Source of the DNA: Roseibium algicola
Lineage (GTDB): Bacteria > Pseudomonadota > Alphaproteobacteria > Rhizobiales > Stappiaceae
NCBI RefSeq assembly: GCF_001999245.1
Contig: NZ_CP019630.1
Span: forward strand, 4,183,001-4,247,000
Reading direction: 5' to 3'
DNA: 64,000 nt
The notes under the pieces were generated by a model that was given only the letters and a program-made list of their open reading frames with translations, did no database searches and had not been told where the DNA came from. This document shows positions 24,782-34,144 of this stretch, piece after piece; position 1 is the stretch's first letter, and every line of letters starts with the position of its first letter. The translations under genes were made by a program, and so were the position numbers.

Positions 24782-25789
24782 CTACATGGTGGATTTCGGT
24801 TCGCTGTCGTTCACATTGACGCGGAACAGGCCGTCGAGGATTTCCTGCTCCTTGGCCTTTGCCGCGGAAACCGCGTCGGCTGGAGCAAGGCTTTCGTCCA
24901 CAACGAAGCTGCCGCCGCCGTAGGACATGAAGCTGTAGGGGCCGAAATCGGCAGGTTCAAAGGTGTCGCTGGCAACAAGGCCGATCGCCTTGTCGATGGT
25001 CGGTTCCATGTGCCAAAGCGCGGAGGACAGGATGGTGCCCGGATAGTCGCTTGCCGTGTCGATCACGTTGCCGATCGCCAGAATGCCCTTTTCCTTGGCC
25101 GCATCGGAAACGCCGAAGCGCTCTGCGTAGAGAATGTCCGCACCCTTGTCGATCATCGCGAAGGCAGCTTCCTTGGCCTTGGGCGGGTCGTACCAAGAGT
25201 TGATGAAGGTCACGAGGAACTTCACGTCCGGGTTCACGGAGGTTGCGCCTTCCATGAAGGCGTTCATCAGACGGTTCACTTCCGGAATGGCGTAGCCGCC
25301 GACCATGCCGATGACATTCGACTTGGTGGTGGCGCCGGCGATCATACCGGAGAGATAGCTCGGCTCATGGATCCAGTTGTCGAAGACGGCAAAGTTCGGC
25401 TGAGCCGGTCCAAAGGACGACCCCATCAGGAAAGCCGTGTCCGGATATTCCGCAGCCACCTTGCGGGCGGCGCGCTCGACGGCGAATGCTTCGCCAACCA
25501 CCAGATCCATGCCCTGTTCGGCGTATTCGCGCATGACACGCTCATAGTCGGTGTTGGCAACGTTTTCGGAGAAGGTGTAGGTGATTTCGCCGCGTTCCTG
25601 GGCGGCTTTCAGCGCCTTGTCGATGCGGCTGACCCACTGCTGTTCGACCGGAACGGTGTAGATCGCTGCGACCTTGACCGGGTCGGCGGCATTGGCGGAA
25701 GGAACGGACAGTCCTGCCGATACTGTGACAGCCAGTGCGGCCGTCAACATGGCCCTGCGGGCCCTGGAAAATGGTTTGGAAGTGAGCAT
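24782..25789 (-). CDS. BMP-family ABC transporter substrate-binding protein
   Basis: This 335-residue protein has a signal peptide (LAVTVSAGLSVPSANA, cleavage near 34) and a PnrA/BMP-type periplasmic binding fold. FSENVANTDYERVMREYA, GEAFAVERAARKVAAEYPDT and SNVIGMVGGYAIPEVNR occur in the family's order. There is no lipobox, so it is a free periplasmic protein. BMP proteins bind purine nucleosides or other nucleoside-like ligands. It is first in the operon with the ATPase, two permeases and a cytosine-deaminase-type enzyme, which supports uptake of a nucleobase or nucleoside. Confidence 0.88.
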   Translation of the reverse strand: MLTSKPFSRARRAMLTAALAVTVSAGLSVPSANAADPVKVAAIYTVPVEQQWVSRIDKALKAAQERGEITYTFSENVANTDYERVMREYAEQGMDLVVGEAFAVERAARKVAAEYPDTAFLMGSSFGPAQPNFAVFDNWIHEPSYLSGMIAGATTKSNVIGMVGGYAIPEVNRLMNAFMEGATSVNPDVKFLVTFINSWYDPPKAKEAAFAMIDKGADILYAERFGVSDAAKEKGILAIGNVIDTASDYPGTILSSALWHMEPTIDKAIGLVASDTFEPADFGPYSFMSYGGGSFVVDESLAPADAVSAAKAKEQEILDGLFRVNVNDSEPKSTM

Positions 25790-26128
25790 CTGAAATCCCC
25801 TGGAAAAGACCTTGTGCAGACTTAGATGACCACAAAATATGCGTGCTCACAAGCTGGGCAGGAGCTTCGGCGGCAAATTTTTTGAACAATTGGGAAAATT
25901 TGTGAAGCTTGGCGCGGACTGGTTGTGAGGGGTGGAAACTACCCGTCCGGTGCCAGCGTGAATGCAGCCCGAAGGAGCGGTTACAAAGTCCCGGCTGCAA
26001 AACCTGTGGCTGTCGGCTTCCGGCTCCGATTCCCTCCCGCCGGCTCGAGCGTGGCCGCAATTTTACGGCGGCGAGCAATGCGGCAATCGCGGAAAAGGCA
26101 AGTCTTGCAGAAAAATGTGGGCTGAACG
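25790..26128. other. Intergenic region upstream of the BMP operon
   Basis: This gap of 339 bases contains the promoter side of the uptake operon. I see no gene, and no purine-riboswitch fold that I can recognise. The AT-rich stretch at about 25870-25910 is the best place for a promoter, but no clear -35/-10 pair can be assigned. Confidence 0.35.
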
Positions 26129-26154
26129 CAAAAACGCCCGGCACGGGCCGGGCG
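26129..26154 (-). terminator. Intrinsic terminator of prs
   Basis: Read on the minus strand, an 8-bp GC stem (CGCCCGGC/GCCGGGCG with a four-base loop) is followed by TTTTTGCG. It starts 25 bases after the prs stop codon. Confidence 0.8.
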
Positions 26155-26179
26155 TCTTGAGCAGTCGACGTTTCGGCGA

Positions 26180-27112
26180 TCAGCTGAAGAGGCTGGAAAC
26201 GGACTTTTCCAGTGCCGTGCGGTTGATTGCTTCGCCGATCAGCGGGGCAATCGAGATTGCACGGATGTTGGCTGCAGCCGTGATGGCGGCAGTCGGTTCG
26301 ATGGAGTTGGTGATGACCAGCTCCTTCAGCTTGGAAGAGGTCACGCGGGCAACGGCACCACCGGACAGAACGCCGTGAGTGATATAGGCCGTTACCGACT
26401 GTGCGCCCTTGGACAACAGGGCTTCGGCAGCGTTGCAGAGCGTGCCGCCACTGTCGACGATGTCATCGACCAGGATGCAGTCATAGCCTTTGACATCACC
26501 GATGATGTTCATGACTTCCGATTCCCCGGGTTTGTCGCGACGCTTGTCGACGATGGAGAGCGGAGCTTCGATGCGCTTGGCAAGTGCACGGGCGCGCACC
26601 ACGCCGCCGACATCCGGAGACACGACCATCACATTGTCGGTCGCATAGCGTTCTTTGATGTCGCGCGTCATGACGGGCGCTGCGAACAGGTTGTCTGTCG
26701 GGATATCGAAAAAACCCTGGATCTGACCGGCGTGGAGATCCAGGGTTAGAATGCGGTCGGCACCGGCTTCGGTAATGAGATTGGCCACCAGCTTTGCCGA
26801 GATCGGGGTTCGGCCGGAGGCGCGGCGATCCTGCCGGGCGTAGCCGAAATACGGAATGACCGCGGTGATACGGCGGGCAGAGGACCGGCGGAGCGCATCG
26901 ATGATGATGAGCAGCTCCATAAGGTGGTCGTTTGCCGGGTAGCTGGTCGGCTGGACGACGAATACATCTTCGCCGCGTACGTTTTCCTGGATTTCTACGA
27001 AGATTTCCTGGTCGGCAAACCGCCGGACCTGGCATTTGGCGAGAGGGGCATCCAGGTATTTGGATATTTCCTCAGCCAGGGCTCGGTTGGAATTGCCCGC
27101 GACGATCTTCAT
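26180..27112 (-). CDS. prs: Ribose-phosphate pyrophosphokinase
   Basis: With the ATG at 27112 the protein has 310 residues, the normal length. It starts [20 protein letters not shown] and shows [20 protein letters not shown], the catalytic flexible loop region with [25 protein letters not shown], and the PRPP-binding [14 protein letters not shown]. It makes PRPP from ribose-5-phosphate and ATP, feeding purine, pyrimidine, histidine and NAD synthesis. A longer frame to 27256 lacks family sequence. It is followed by a strong terminator. Its closeness to the nucleobase operon is suggestive of salvage, but prs is a housekeeping gene. Confidence 0.96.
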   Translation of the reverse strand: MKIVAGNSNRALAEEISKYLDAPLAKCQVRRFADQEIFVEIQENVRGEDVFVVQPTSYPANDHLMELLIIIDALRRSSARRITAVIPYFGYARQDRRASGRTPISAKLVANLITEAGADRILTLDLHAGQIQGFFDIPTDNLFAAPVMTRDIKERYATDNVMVVSPDVGGVVRARALAKRIEAPLSIVDKRRDKPGESEVMNIIGDVKGYDCILVDDIVDSGGTLCNAAEALLSKGAQSVTAYITHGVLSGGAVARVTSSKLKELVITNSIEPTAAITAAANIRAISIAPLIGEAINRTALEKSVSSLFS

Positions 27113-27351
27113 GAGCCGCAAGTCCTTCTGGTGCGACGGCGGTTTTGCAGACAGGTTGTGCCTTGCAAACACGCGGAAAGGCCTAGGTCTTAAGTCATGT
27201 GCCGGGTGCCGGGAGCCTCGCTCGGAAACCCTCGGCAGGCGGCGGCGTTGTAACAACCAAGCAACCGGACCACAACAGGCGTTCGTGACTGACGCCCGCT
27301 TTTTTTTATTTTTTGTGACGCCACGCCGGAATTACCCGGCAAAGCAATTCA

Positions 27352-27873
27352 TTATCGGTTGAGCCAGGCCTTGATTTCCACCATCGAGCGATTGGCAATG
27401 CGCGACAGCGTGCCGGAGCTGACAGCCTGCCATGGGTCGCCTGAGGCTCCGCCGGTATCTTCCGTTCCGGAGATTCGCTTCACGCGGCGACCAGAGCTGT
27501 CGACGATGTCGAAAACGTAGAAGACCGTGCCGTTGGAAGGCTGCCCGGTGGCCGACAGATAGCCATTGACCCGGTAGGTGGCGGCCGCGCCGATGCGGCG
27601 CACCAGCGTGATGCCCTGTTTGCGGGCTTCGGAGCCGATCATTTCGGACAGCTCGTCGGCAATGTTGCCCGGTGCACCGGTAAACGGTTCGAACGCGAAG
27701 GTGATGCCTTCTTCCGGGTCGACCTGTCCGGCGATCGTCGGCGCGGTGACAGTGGTCGAGATCGGAGTAGGGGGCTGTGGAGCAGCCTGACAGGCTGCAA
27801 GCCCTGCTCCAAGCAGTAGAACCGCCAACAGGCGCCGGGAAGAAATGGATTGTTGGGTGGTCTTGTCTGTCAT
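27352..27873 (-). CDS. Small outer-membrane-type lipoprotein, unknown
   Basis: With the ATG at 27873 the product has 173 residues. It starts with a short basic stretch and a hydrophobic segment ending in the lipobox LAAC (Cys28), so it is a lipoprotein; the residue after Cys is Gln, not Asp, which fits outer-membrane sorting. The mature part has a Pro/Thr-rich linker and a small alpha/beta domain with FYVFDIVDSSGRRVKRISG. The pattern is seen in conserved alphaproteobacterial lipoproteins of unknown role. It lies between the M24-like gene and prs on the same strand. Confidence 0.72.
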   Translation of the reverse strand: MTDKTTQQSISSRRLLAVLLLGAGLAACQAAPQPPTPISTTVTAPTIAGQVDPEEGITFAFEPFTGAPGNIADELSEMIGSEARKQGITLVRRIGAAATYRVNGYLSATGQPSNGTVFYVFDIVDSSGRRVKRISGTEDTGGASGDPWQAVSSGTLSRIANRSMVEIKAWLNR

Positions 27874-27964
27874 GGAGACGCTTGGCTCTCGCGGTCGATA
27901 TCGTCGTGGCAGCGGCCCTGCCGGAAACGCGAAACGCGAACCGGGCCGCAAGGTTGAAACTGGT

Positions 27965-29122
27965 TTAGCCTGACTTGACCGGCAGGTCGAGAGGCAGCTT
28001 GGACAAGCACTCTGGCGTTCCGGTCGTGGTCAGATAGGTCTGGCCGAGCGTCATGGCGGTTCCGGAGTTGGAATCCATCAGGATCATATGCATGAAGATC
28101 ACCATGTCGGGCTTTACCTCGGCCGGATTGGCCCGGTACGCCATGGGCATGTCCATCCAGCTTGGTGTGAACCTGGCACCCAGGGAATAACCGCAGGCGT
28201 TCAGCCGGTGCGGCATCAGGCCATGAGCGTCTACCCGTTCCGCATGAGCGTCGAAAACATCGCCGAAGGTCTTGCCGGGGACGAGCTGTGTTTCAACGGC
28301 GGCCAGTGCTTCACGTGCGGCGGTGTACATCTCCAGATGCCGGTCCGTCGGCGTACCGATCACCACCGTGCGCATCAGTGCGGCATGGTAGTGGCGGTAG
28401 GCGCCTGCCCATTCCAGTGTCAGCTGGTCCTGTTCGGACAGGTTCCGGCGACCTGCCTTGTAACGGCACAGGAGAGCATCGCGGTCGGAGCCGATGATGA
28501 ACTCGTTGCCGGGGTAATCGCCGCCACCTTCAAAAATGGCTCCCTGCATCGCAGCCAGGATGCGGCCCTCGTCGGCTCCGGGGTGGATTTCATCCATTGC
28601 CGCATAAAAGGCCTTGTCCGCCAGCTCCGCGGCCTTGCGCACATAAACGATTTCCTCGGCGCTTTTCACCGCACGAAGTTCGGGGATCAGGGGCGAGGCA
28701 TCGCTGACATCGGCGAAACTGGTAAGTTCCTCGTTCAGCTTCAGCGCTATTTTGCCGGTCATGCCCTGTGTGTCGTATTCAACGCCCAGCTTGCAGCCGA
28801 GCAGGTCCATGTCGAACAGCAGTTCCTTCAGCTGCAGCACCGGGCTGGCGGAGCCGCGGTCGATCCAGATGCGGATGTCCTCGATGTTCGAGGTGTGCTT
28901 GGCCTGGCGTTCGTCGGCAGATCGGGTGAGGAGCACCCGGCGTCCTTCCTTCGTCACCACGAGGCACTGGAAGAAGCAGAAACCGAAGGTGTCGTAGCCG
29001 GTCAGCCAGTACATGCTCTCCTGGGCGAAGAGCAGCATGGCATCCAGCTTCTGCGCCTCCATGGCGGCTTTCAGCTTGTCAAAGCGGCTTTCAAACTCGG
29101 CATCGGAAAAATGAAGTGCCAT
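27965..29122 (-). CDS. M24-fold (pita-bread) hydrolase lacking the usual metal ligands
   Basis: This 385-residue protein has the creatinase/prolidase two-domain layout: an N-terminal domain (to about 150) and a pita-bread domain from VKSAEEIVYVRKAAELAD onward. At the five positions where M24 metallopeptidases carry Asp, Asp, His, Glu and Glu, this protein shows Glu237 (TLEWAG), Ala248 (HAALMRT), Tyr312 (CGYSLG), His345 (FMHMIL) and Gly360. It is therefore unlikely to bind the binuclear metal. The GYSLG segment resembles ectoine-hydrolase and creatinase-like relatives rather than aminopeptidases. It follows pgeF by nine bases. The reaction is unknown. Confidence 0.8.
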   Translation of the reverse strand: MALHFSDAEFESRFDKLKAAMEAQKLDAMLLFAQESMYWLTGYDTFGFCFFQCLVVTKEGRRVLLTRSADERQAKHTSNIEDIRIWIDRGSASPVLQLKELLFDMDLLGCKLGVEYDTQGMTGKIALKLNEELTSFADVSDASPLIPELRAVKSAEEIVYVRKAAELADKAFYAAMDEIHPGADEGRILAAMQGAIFEGGGDYPGNEFIIGSDRDALLCRYKAGRRNLSEQDQLTLEWAGAYRHYHAALMRTVVIGTPTDRHLEMYTAAREALAAVETQLVPGKTFGDVFDAHAERVDAHGLMPHRLNACGYSLGARFTPSWMDMPMAYRANPAEVKPDMVIFMHMILMDSNSGTAMTLGQTYLTTTGTPECLSKLPLDLPVKSG

Positions 29123-29131
29123 GGGTGGTCC

Positions 29132-29896
29132 TCACAAAAGTGCAATCGCGCTGATCTGGCGGCCGTAATCCGGTTCCTTGCGATGGGTCGTCCGGCGGTA
29201 GGAGAAGAAGCGGTCTTCATCGGCATAGGTGCACAGTGCCAGGTCGGCAATGGCCCCCAGTCCAAGAGCCTGAAGCTTGTCCGTAATGAAGGCGGGCAGG
29301 TCGAACATGAAGTGCTCTGCCCGTTCCGAAGGCTTGAAGTAGCGGGTGTTGTCCGGGTGCTCCTGAAGGAAACGTTCCTTGAATTCGGGGCCGACCTCAT
29401 AGGCGCCCTGCGAAATCGTCGGACCCAGCACCGCCGTGATGTTGGTTCTGGTCGCGCCGAGAGCTTCCATGGCGGCAACTGTATTCTGCAAGATGCCGGT
29501 AACGGCGCCTTTCCAGCCTGAATGGGCAGCGCCGATGACACCCGCCTTGGTATCTGCAAACAGAAGCGGGCCGCAATCGGCCGTCGCGATGCCGATGGCA
29601 AGGCCCGGTGTGGCCGTGACCAGGGCATCGGCCTTGCGGTCCGCATCCTGTGCGAACGGTGCGCTGACAGTGATCACGTCGGCGGAGTGGATCTGATAGG
29701 GGGACACCAGGCGATCGGCACCAATGCCGAGCTGGCCGGCAACCCGGTCGCGGTTTTCAAGAACGCTGCTGCGCTCATCGTCCGAACCGAGACCGATATT
29801 GAGGCTGGTGTAGATGCCGCCGGAAACGCCGCCTTGGCGGGTGAAGAAGCCGTGCCGGATACCATCCAGCTTCAAAACGTCTGCTTCAATTTTCAT
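29132..29896 (-). CDS. pgeF: PgeF/YfiH peptidoglycan-editing laccase-domain protein
   Basis: This 254-residue protein is a complete laccase-domain (DUF152) protein. GFFTRQGGVSGGIYTSLNIG forms the N-terminal signature. The Cys-His metal site is Q-IH (His70), DCGPLLF (Cys108) and GAAHSGWKG (His125). Family members are described as purine nucleoside phosphorylases/adenosine deaminases and as a peptidoglycan editing factor. The gene sits in the alphaproteobacterial run lgt-midA-pgeF, 55 bases after midA and nine before the M24-like gene, which fits cell-envelope or nucleoside housekeeping. Confidence 0.92.
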   Translation of the reverse strand: MKIEADVLKLDGIRHGFFTRQGGVSGGIYTSLNIGLGSDDERSSVLENRDRVAGQLGIGADRLVSPYQIHSADVITVSAPFAQDADRKADALVTATPGLAIGIATADCGPLLFADTKAGVIGAAHSGWKGAVTGILQNTVAAMEALGATRTNITAVLGPTISQGAYEVGPEFKERFLQEHPDNTRYFKPSERAEHFMFDLPAFITDKLQALGLGAIADLALCTYADEDRFFSYRRTTHRKEPDYGRQISAIALL

Positions 29897-29951
29897 TCAG
29901 GGCTCCTGAGGGGAGGGGATTCGCCACGCCAGCGACTGATCCTTGGGGTGT

Positions 29952-31040
29952 TCAGGACGCGCTGTCAAACGGGGGAAACGAATTTCCGGAATTCGTCACA
30001 GCGAGCACCTTGAAAAGATCCCCCATCTGGTCAGGCGCAGCCAGCCGTTCGACGGCATCGCGGATCGCCTCCTGTTCGCTGTGGGTTTTACCTGCACCAA
30101 GGGCACCTGCCCGTTCCAGAAGACCGGTACGAAGCAGGAATTCGCCCTGGGTCAGCGGCGCAAGAGCGCGGGCGCCTGCCCGGACAGCCGCCGCCGCCAA
30201 TGCCTCGAAATTCACATGGGCGGTCAGATCCGCTTCTCCCGGATGAGCCAGGACGTCGTCATAGGCGTGCCTGTAAAGTGCTTGCAGCGTGTCGCCGGCA
30301 GCAGTCTTCAGATACCCGTAGTCAATGACGAGTGCTGCACCGCCTTTGTCTGCAATCCGCCGGCCGATTTCTTCGGCGATCGCATTGGCGGCGGGTTGGG
30401 TTTCGAAGATTGTGCCGTCCGGTGCAGTAAATAGACCAGCGGGCACAGCGTCATCGGGCAGGCGGGCGGTGCCGACACCGAAGATCAGCTCTCCGTGCTG
30501 CGAAAGCCCGATCTGGCGTTCCTGCCAGCCGTGTTCGGTCTTGACGAACTGATGGATCGGCAGGGCGTCGAAAAACTCGTTGGCAACCAGGATCAGCGGA
30601 CCGTCCGGAACGTCCTGGAACCGGTCGCGAAACTGCGGTTTCAACGGACCGCGCGCCAGCGTCGCTGACTGCATGTCCCTCAGTCGCTGGCTGGTCTCAA
30701 CCAGGTTCAGGCGAGCCGCCTTCACAAAGGCTGGACGCAGGGCTGCCATCCGCAAGAGGTCGGACATCAGTGTGCCGCGACCGGGCCCAAGTTCGACCAG
30801 CTGAAATTCCGCCGGCTCTCCAAGCGCCTGCCAGGCGGACAGGCAGGCTGCCCCGACGAGTTCGCCGAACATCTGGCTGACTTCGGGTGCTGTGACGAAA
30901 TCGCCCGCGGTGCCGAACGGTTCGCGCGTCATGTAGTAGCCGGCGTCCGGGTCCCCGAGGCAAACGGACATGTATTGCGCGACCGAAAGCGGGCCCTCGG
31001 TTTCGATCCGTGCCTTGATCCTGTCTTTCAGTGCCGTCAC
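29952..31040 (-). CDS. SAM-dependent methyltransferase, MidA/NDUFAF7 family
   Basis: This 362-residue protein shows the DUF185/MidA signature: [45 protein letters not shown] in the N-terminal 70 residues (shown in part: [20 protein letters not shown]), SAM loop [17 protein letters not shown], and [15 protein letters not shown]. Mitochondrial NDUFAF7 methylates an arginine of the complex I subunit NDUFS2. The bacterial counterpart's target is not firmly known, but complex I assembly is plausible. The start codon overlaps the lgt stop by four bases, so it is coupled to lgt. Confidence 0.9.
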   Translation of the reverse strand: MTALKDRIKARIETEGPLSVAQYMSVCLGDPDAGYYMTREPFGTAGDFVTAPEVSQMFGELVGAACLSAWQALGEPAEFQLVELGPGRGTLMSDLLRMAALRPAFVKAARLNLVETSQRLRDMQSATLARGPLKPQFRDRFQDVPDGPLILVANEFFDALPIHQFVKTEHGWQERQIGLSQHGELIFGVGTARLPDDAVPAGLFTAPDGTIFETQPAANAIAEEIGRRIADKGGAALVIDYGYLKTAAGDTLQALYRHAYDDVLAHPGEADLTAHVNFEALAAAAVRAGARALAPLTQGEFLLRTGLLERAGALGAGKTHSEQEAIRDAVERLAAPDQMGDLFKVLAVTNSGNSFPPFDSAS

Positions 31041-31870
31041 GCCGCGGTTGCTCCGGTCCGGCGCCGGGCGGCCCAGATCATGGTTGCGAGGCCCGCCAGG
31101 ATCATCGGAACGGACAGCAGTATGCCCATGGTGAGAAAGCCGCTCAGATAGCCGATATGGGCATCCGGAACCCTGTAGAGTTCTGCTATCGACCGGGCGA
31201 TGCCGTAGCCGAAGGCAAAGGCACCGGCAAGAAAGCCGGGCTTTTGCAAAAGCTTGAAGCGCCGGCTGAGCACCATCAGAACCAGAAACAGCAAGATCCC
31301 TTCGAGCGCGGCTTCATAGAGCTGGCTTGGATGACGGGGATCCGGTCCGCCGTTCGGAAAAACCACGGCCCAGGGTACATCCGTCGGCCGGCCCCAGAGC
31401 TCGGAATTGATGAAATTGGCGATACGGCCGAAGAACAGGCCGATGGGAGCCGCGCAGCCGGCAAGGTCGAACAGGGTCCAGATCAACAGGCCGCGTTTCC
31501 AGGCAAACAGGATCATCGCGATGACGGTGCCGGCAAAGCCGCCGTGGAAGGACATGCCACCGGTCCAGATCTCGAGCGCTTCGGCCGGGTGGGCGATATA
31601 ATAGCCTGGATTGTAGAACAGCACGTAGCCGAGGCGGCCACCGATGATGATACCGAGCGTTCCCCACAGCACGAAGTCGTCGATCTCGAGCTGTGTGGGA
31701 CGGGCAATGCCACCCCACAGCCGGTCGTTGGCCACCAGCAGACGCATGTAGCGCCAGGCCAGCAGAATGCCGACGATGTAGGCAAGCGCGTACCAGCGCA
31801 GGGCAAAGGGCCCGAATTCGACGAGTACAGGATCGATTGCGGGAAAGGGCATAACCAGAACAGGCGGCAC
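31037..31870 (-). CDS. lgt: Prolipoprotein diacylglyceryl transferase
   Basis: This 277-residue inner-membrane enzyme transfers diacylglycerol from phosphatidylglycerol to the lipobox cysteine of prolipoproteins, the first step of lipoprotein maturation. It has about seven hydrophobic segments, [16 protein letters not shown] (with the essential His), and the signature [20 protein letters not shown], then RHPSQLYEA. The preferred start is a GTG at 31870 with GGAAGG upstream; an ATG at 31852 has no ribosome site. It heads lgt-midA-pgeF. Confidence 0.95.
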   Translation of the reverse strand: MPPVLVMPFPAIDPVLVEFGPFALRWYALAYIVGILLAWRYMRLLVANDRLWGGIARPTQLEIDDFVLWGTLGIIIGGRLGYVLFYNPGYYIAHPAEALEIWTGGMSFHGGFAGTVIAMILFAWKRGLLIWTLFDLAGCAAPIGLFFGRIANFINSELWGRPTDVPWAVVFPNGGPDPRHPSQLYEAALEGILLFLVLMVLSRRFKLLQKPGFLAGAFAFGYGIARSIAELYRVPDAHIGYLSGFLTMGILLSVPMILAGLATMIWAARRRTGATAA

Positions 31871-32105
31871 GGCAGAACCTTCCGATGGTGCGCGGGCGGG
31901 TTTCGGGCTGAACGCTTGCGCGATCTTGTCCGCCTCGTCAAGCCGACACGGGTTTGTCAGGCCGGTGGGGCGCTACCCGCAAGAGGGCTCGGGAGATTGC
32001 TCCTGTTGATAGTGAATTCGGCTGCGGCGGAATTGGTCCTTGAAGTTCCCGCCATTCCCTCATACCTCTCTCCCATCGCATGTTTTTCCGATCAAGGAGG
32101 GTCCG

Positions 32106-32372
32106 ATGACCCAAGGCCCGAACCGTCTTCTCGATGATTTTGCCAAGCTGATGACCGACGCCGCCGGTGTTGCCCAGGGTGCCCGCCGCGAGGTGGAGAC
32201 TGCCTTCCGTGCGCAGGCCGAGCGTTTCCTGTCCGACATGGACGTGGTTTCGCGCGAAGAGCACGAAGCGGTCAAAGAGATGGCAGTGCGCGCTCTGGAC
32301 CGGATCGACGAGCTCGAATCGCGGATCGCCAAACTCGAAAATCCGGAATCCGGCGCTGCTGGAGACGCTTAA
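32106..32372 (+). CDS. ubiK: Ubiquinone biosynthesis accessory factor UbiK (BMFP family)
   Basis: This 88-residue protein is a BMFP-domain protein. It has an N-terminal amphipathic segment (NRLLDDFAKLMTDAAGVAQG) and a C-terminal coiled coil (LDRIDELESRIAKLE). UbiK helps the Ubi complex in aerobic ubiquinone synthesis and binds membranes; Brucella BMFP has membrane-fusogenic activity. AAGGAGGG at 32095-32102 fixes the ATG at 32106. It is divergent from lgt. Confidence 0.85.
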   Translation: MTQGPNRLLDDFAKLMTDAAGVAQGARREVETAFRAQAERFLSDMDVVSREEHEAVKEMAVRALDRIDELESRIAKLENPESGAAGDA

Positions 32373-32720
32373 CCCGATTTGTTGACGTCGATGTGAGCGT
32401 TTTCTGTTAATAGTTGATGACAGAATTACGACGCGTGAACATGGCGGGTTTGCGTTGATTTTGGGCAGTGTGATGAAAAATACCGCTGAGTCGTCCACAA
32501 GTTTCGGCTTTTTTCGCTCAATTGGTATGTATCGCTTAAGTCAATCCTGCTCCTATACTGAAAGATAACAGGGATTCGTCGGAGCAAGACGGAACCGGTT
32601 CCCTTCTAAAAGGGCCGTAACAGGACGCGTTTTGCTCCTCCGGCATGGGACTTTTCCCGGCGGCCCGCCCGGTTATCGTGATCGGGTTCCAGGCCCCCGG
32701 CTCAGAAGGGGAGTAGGCAC
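32373..32720. other. Intergenic region upstream of the YbjN-like gene
   Basis: This gap of 348 bases has no credible gene. It is AT-richer in its first 200 bases. A TATACT at 32554-32559 is a possible -10 element, but no well-spaced -35 accompanies it. The last 100 bases are GC-rich and could form a structured leader. Confidence 0.35.
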
Positions 32721-33221
32721 ATGAGCCTCATCGAGCTTGAACTCGAGCGACCTGGTAATCCCGTTGACACCATCGAGACGTTCGCCGCGTTGAACGACTG
32801 GACGTTCGAAAGGTCGGACGAAGACGAGATCACCATATCCCTGGAGGGGAGCTGGTGTGATTACCACGTCTCCTTCTCGTGGATGGAGGAAGTCGAAGCC
32901 CTTCATCTTGCCTGCGCTTTTGACCTCAAGGTCACCGAATTGCGCAAGACGGAAGTTGTCCGTCTGCTCGCACTGGTCAATGAACAGCTCTGGATGGGCC
33001 ACTTCGATCTCTGGAACAAGGAGAACGTGGTGATGTTCCGGCAGTCGCTGCTTCTTGCGGGCGGTGCGGAGGCCTCCTCGGCACAGATCGAGGGAATGCT
33101 GACAAATGCCCTTGAAAACTGCGAACGTTTCTATCAAGCCTTTCAATTCGTCGTCTGGGCCGGTCACTCGGCAGCCGAGGCGTTGAATACGGCCTTGTTT
33201 GAAACCGCAGGAGAAGCATGA
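32721..33221 (+). CDS. YbjN-domain protein
   Basis: This 166-residue protein matches the YbjN family (a chaperone-like type III secretion fold). It has an acidic N-terminal half (FERSDEDEITISLEGSWCDYH), LHLACAFDLKVTE, LLALVNEQLWMGHFDLW and a C-terminal helix pair. YbjN-type proteins affect motility and stress sensitivity in enterobacteria; a biochemical role is not established. AAGGGGAG lies upstream. It overlaps proC by four bases, an arrangement frequent in alphaproteobacteria. Confidence 0.88.
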   Translation: MSLIELELERPGNPVDTIETFAALNDWTFERSDEDEITISLEGSWCDYHVSFSWMEEVEALHLACAFDLKVTELRKTEVVRLLALVNEQLWMGHFDLWNKENVVMFRQSLLLAGGAEASSAQIEGMLTNALENCERFYQAFQFVVWAGHSAAEALNTALFETAGEA

Positions 33222-34036
33222 GCTTTTCAAAGGAACGGCCTTTCCTTCTTGTCGGAGCCGGCAAGATGGGCGGGGCAATGTTATCAGGCTGGATGGCGGA
33301 AGGGATCGATCCCGCCGCCATCGTGGTCAGCGACCCGCGTCTTTCCGAAGAGATGGACGCCCTCCTCAAGAAACACGGCATCCGCCATGTGACTTCGGTC
33401 CCGGATGACCTTACGGCTGGCATCGTGCTGGTGGCGATCAAGCCACAGCTCATGGACCAGGTCCTTCCCGGGCTGAAGTCTGCCGTTGCTGCCGACACGC
33501 TCGTGCTGTCGATTGCGGCGGGTACTCCGGTTGCCAAATTCGAGGAATACTTCGGCAAGGTGCCGATCTGCCGCTGCATGCCGAACACACCGGCCATGGT
33601 CAAGCGCGGCATCACGGCGGTGTATCCGACTGAGGCAGTTTCCGCTTCTTCCCGCGAAGATGTCACCAAGCTTCTGTCGGCGGTCGGAAAGGTGGTCTGG
33701 CTCGACAGCGAAGACCAGATCGATCTGGTGACCGGTGTCAGTGGATCGGGCCCAGCCTATGTTTTCTTCCTCGCAGAAGCCTTGAGCGAAGCGGGCAAGC
33801 AGGCCGGGCTTCCCGAAGAGATAGCTCATGAGCTGGCCGTTGCCACGGTGTGCGGGGCAGGGGAGCTGATGCACCAGTCCGGTGAACATCCCTCCATCCT
33901 GCGCCAGAACGTTACCAGCCCGAACGGCACGACGGCTGCTGCGCTTGACGTGCTGATGCACGCCGAAGGATTGCAGCCGGTTATGAGCGAGGCGGTTGCC
34001 GCCGCCGTCAAACGCGCGCGCGAACTGGCCGGCTGA
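33218..34036 (+). CDS. proC: Pyrroline-5-carboxylate reductase
   Basis: This 272-residue protein reduces 1-pyrroline-5-carboxylate to L-proline with NAD(P)H, the last step of proline synthesis in the cytoplasm. The N-terminal dinucleotide loop is LVGAGKMGGAML, CMPNTPAMVKRG lies in the middle, and the C-terminal decamer-forming domain carries VTGVSGSGPAYVFFLAEAL. The start overlaps the ybjN-like stop (ATGA). A strong terminator follows at 34068. Confidence 0.95.
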   Translation: MSFSKERPFLLVGAGKMGGAMLSGWMAEGIDPAAIVVSDPRLSEEMDALLKKHGIRHVTSVPDDLTAGIVLVAIKPQLMDQVLPGLKSAVAADTLVLSIAAGTPVAKFEEYFGKVPICRCMPNTPAMVKRGITAVYPTEAVSASSREDVTKLLSAVGKVVWLDSEDQIDLVTGVSGSGPAYVFFLAEALSEAGKQAGLPEEIAHELAVATVCGAGELMHQSGEHPSILRQNVTSPNGTTAAALDVLMHAEGLQPVMSEAVAAAVKRARELAG

Positions 34037-34067
34037 AGTCATCCCGGCAACACGGGTTTAATCAGAC

Positions 34068-34097
34068 AAAAGGCCGCCGGAACTCCGGCGGCCTTTT
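34068..34097. terminator. Bidirectional intrinsic terminator between proC and the DUF892 gene
   Basis: A 13-bp stem, AAAAGGCCGCCGG with CCGGCGGCCTTTT, has a four-base AACT loop and A/T tails on both sides. It sits between two convergent genes and would end both transcripts. Confidence 0.85.
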
Positions 34098-34144
34098 GAT
34101 TACCTGGCCCGAAAGCCGAAGGGTCTTCGAGCAGGATGGCGCGG

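Noticed and set aside
25909..26160. A plus-strand 83-codon frame upstream of the BMP operon
   Set aside because: It has Cys/Arg-rich, low-information content and runs through the prs terminator. There is no ribosome site or family.
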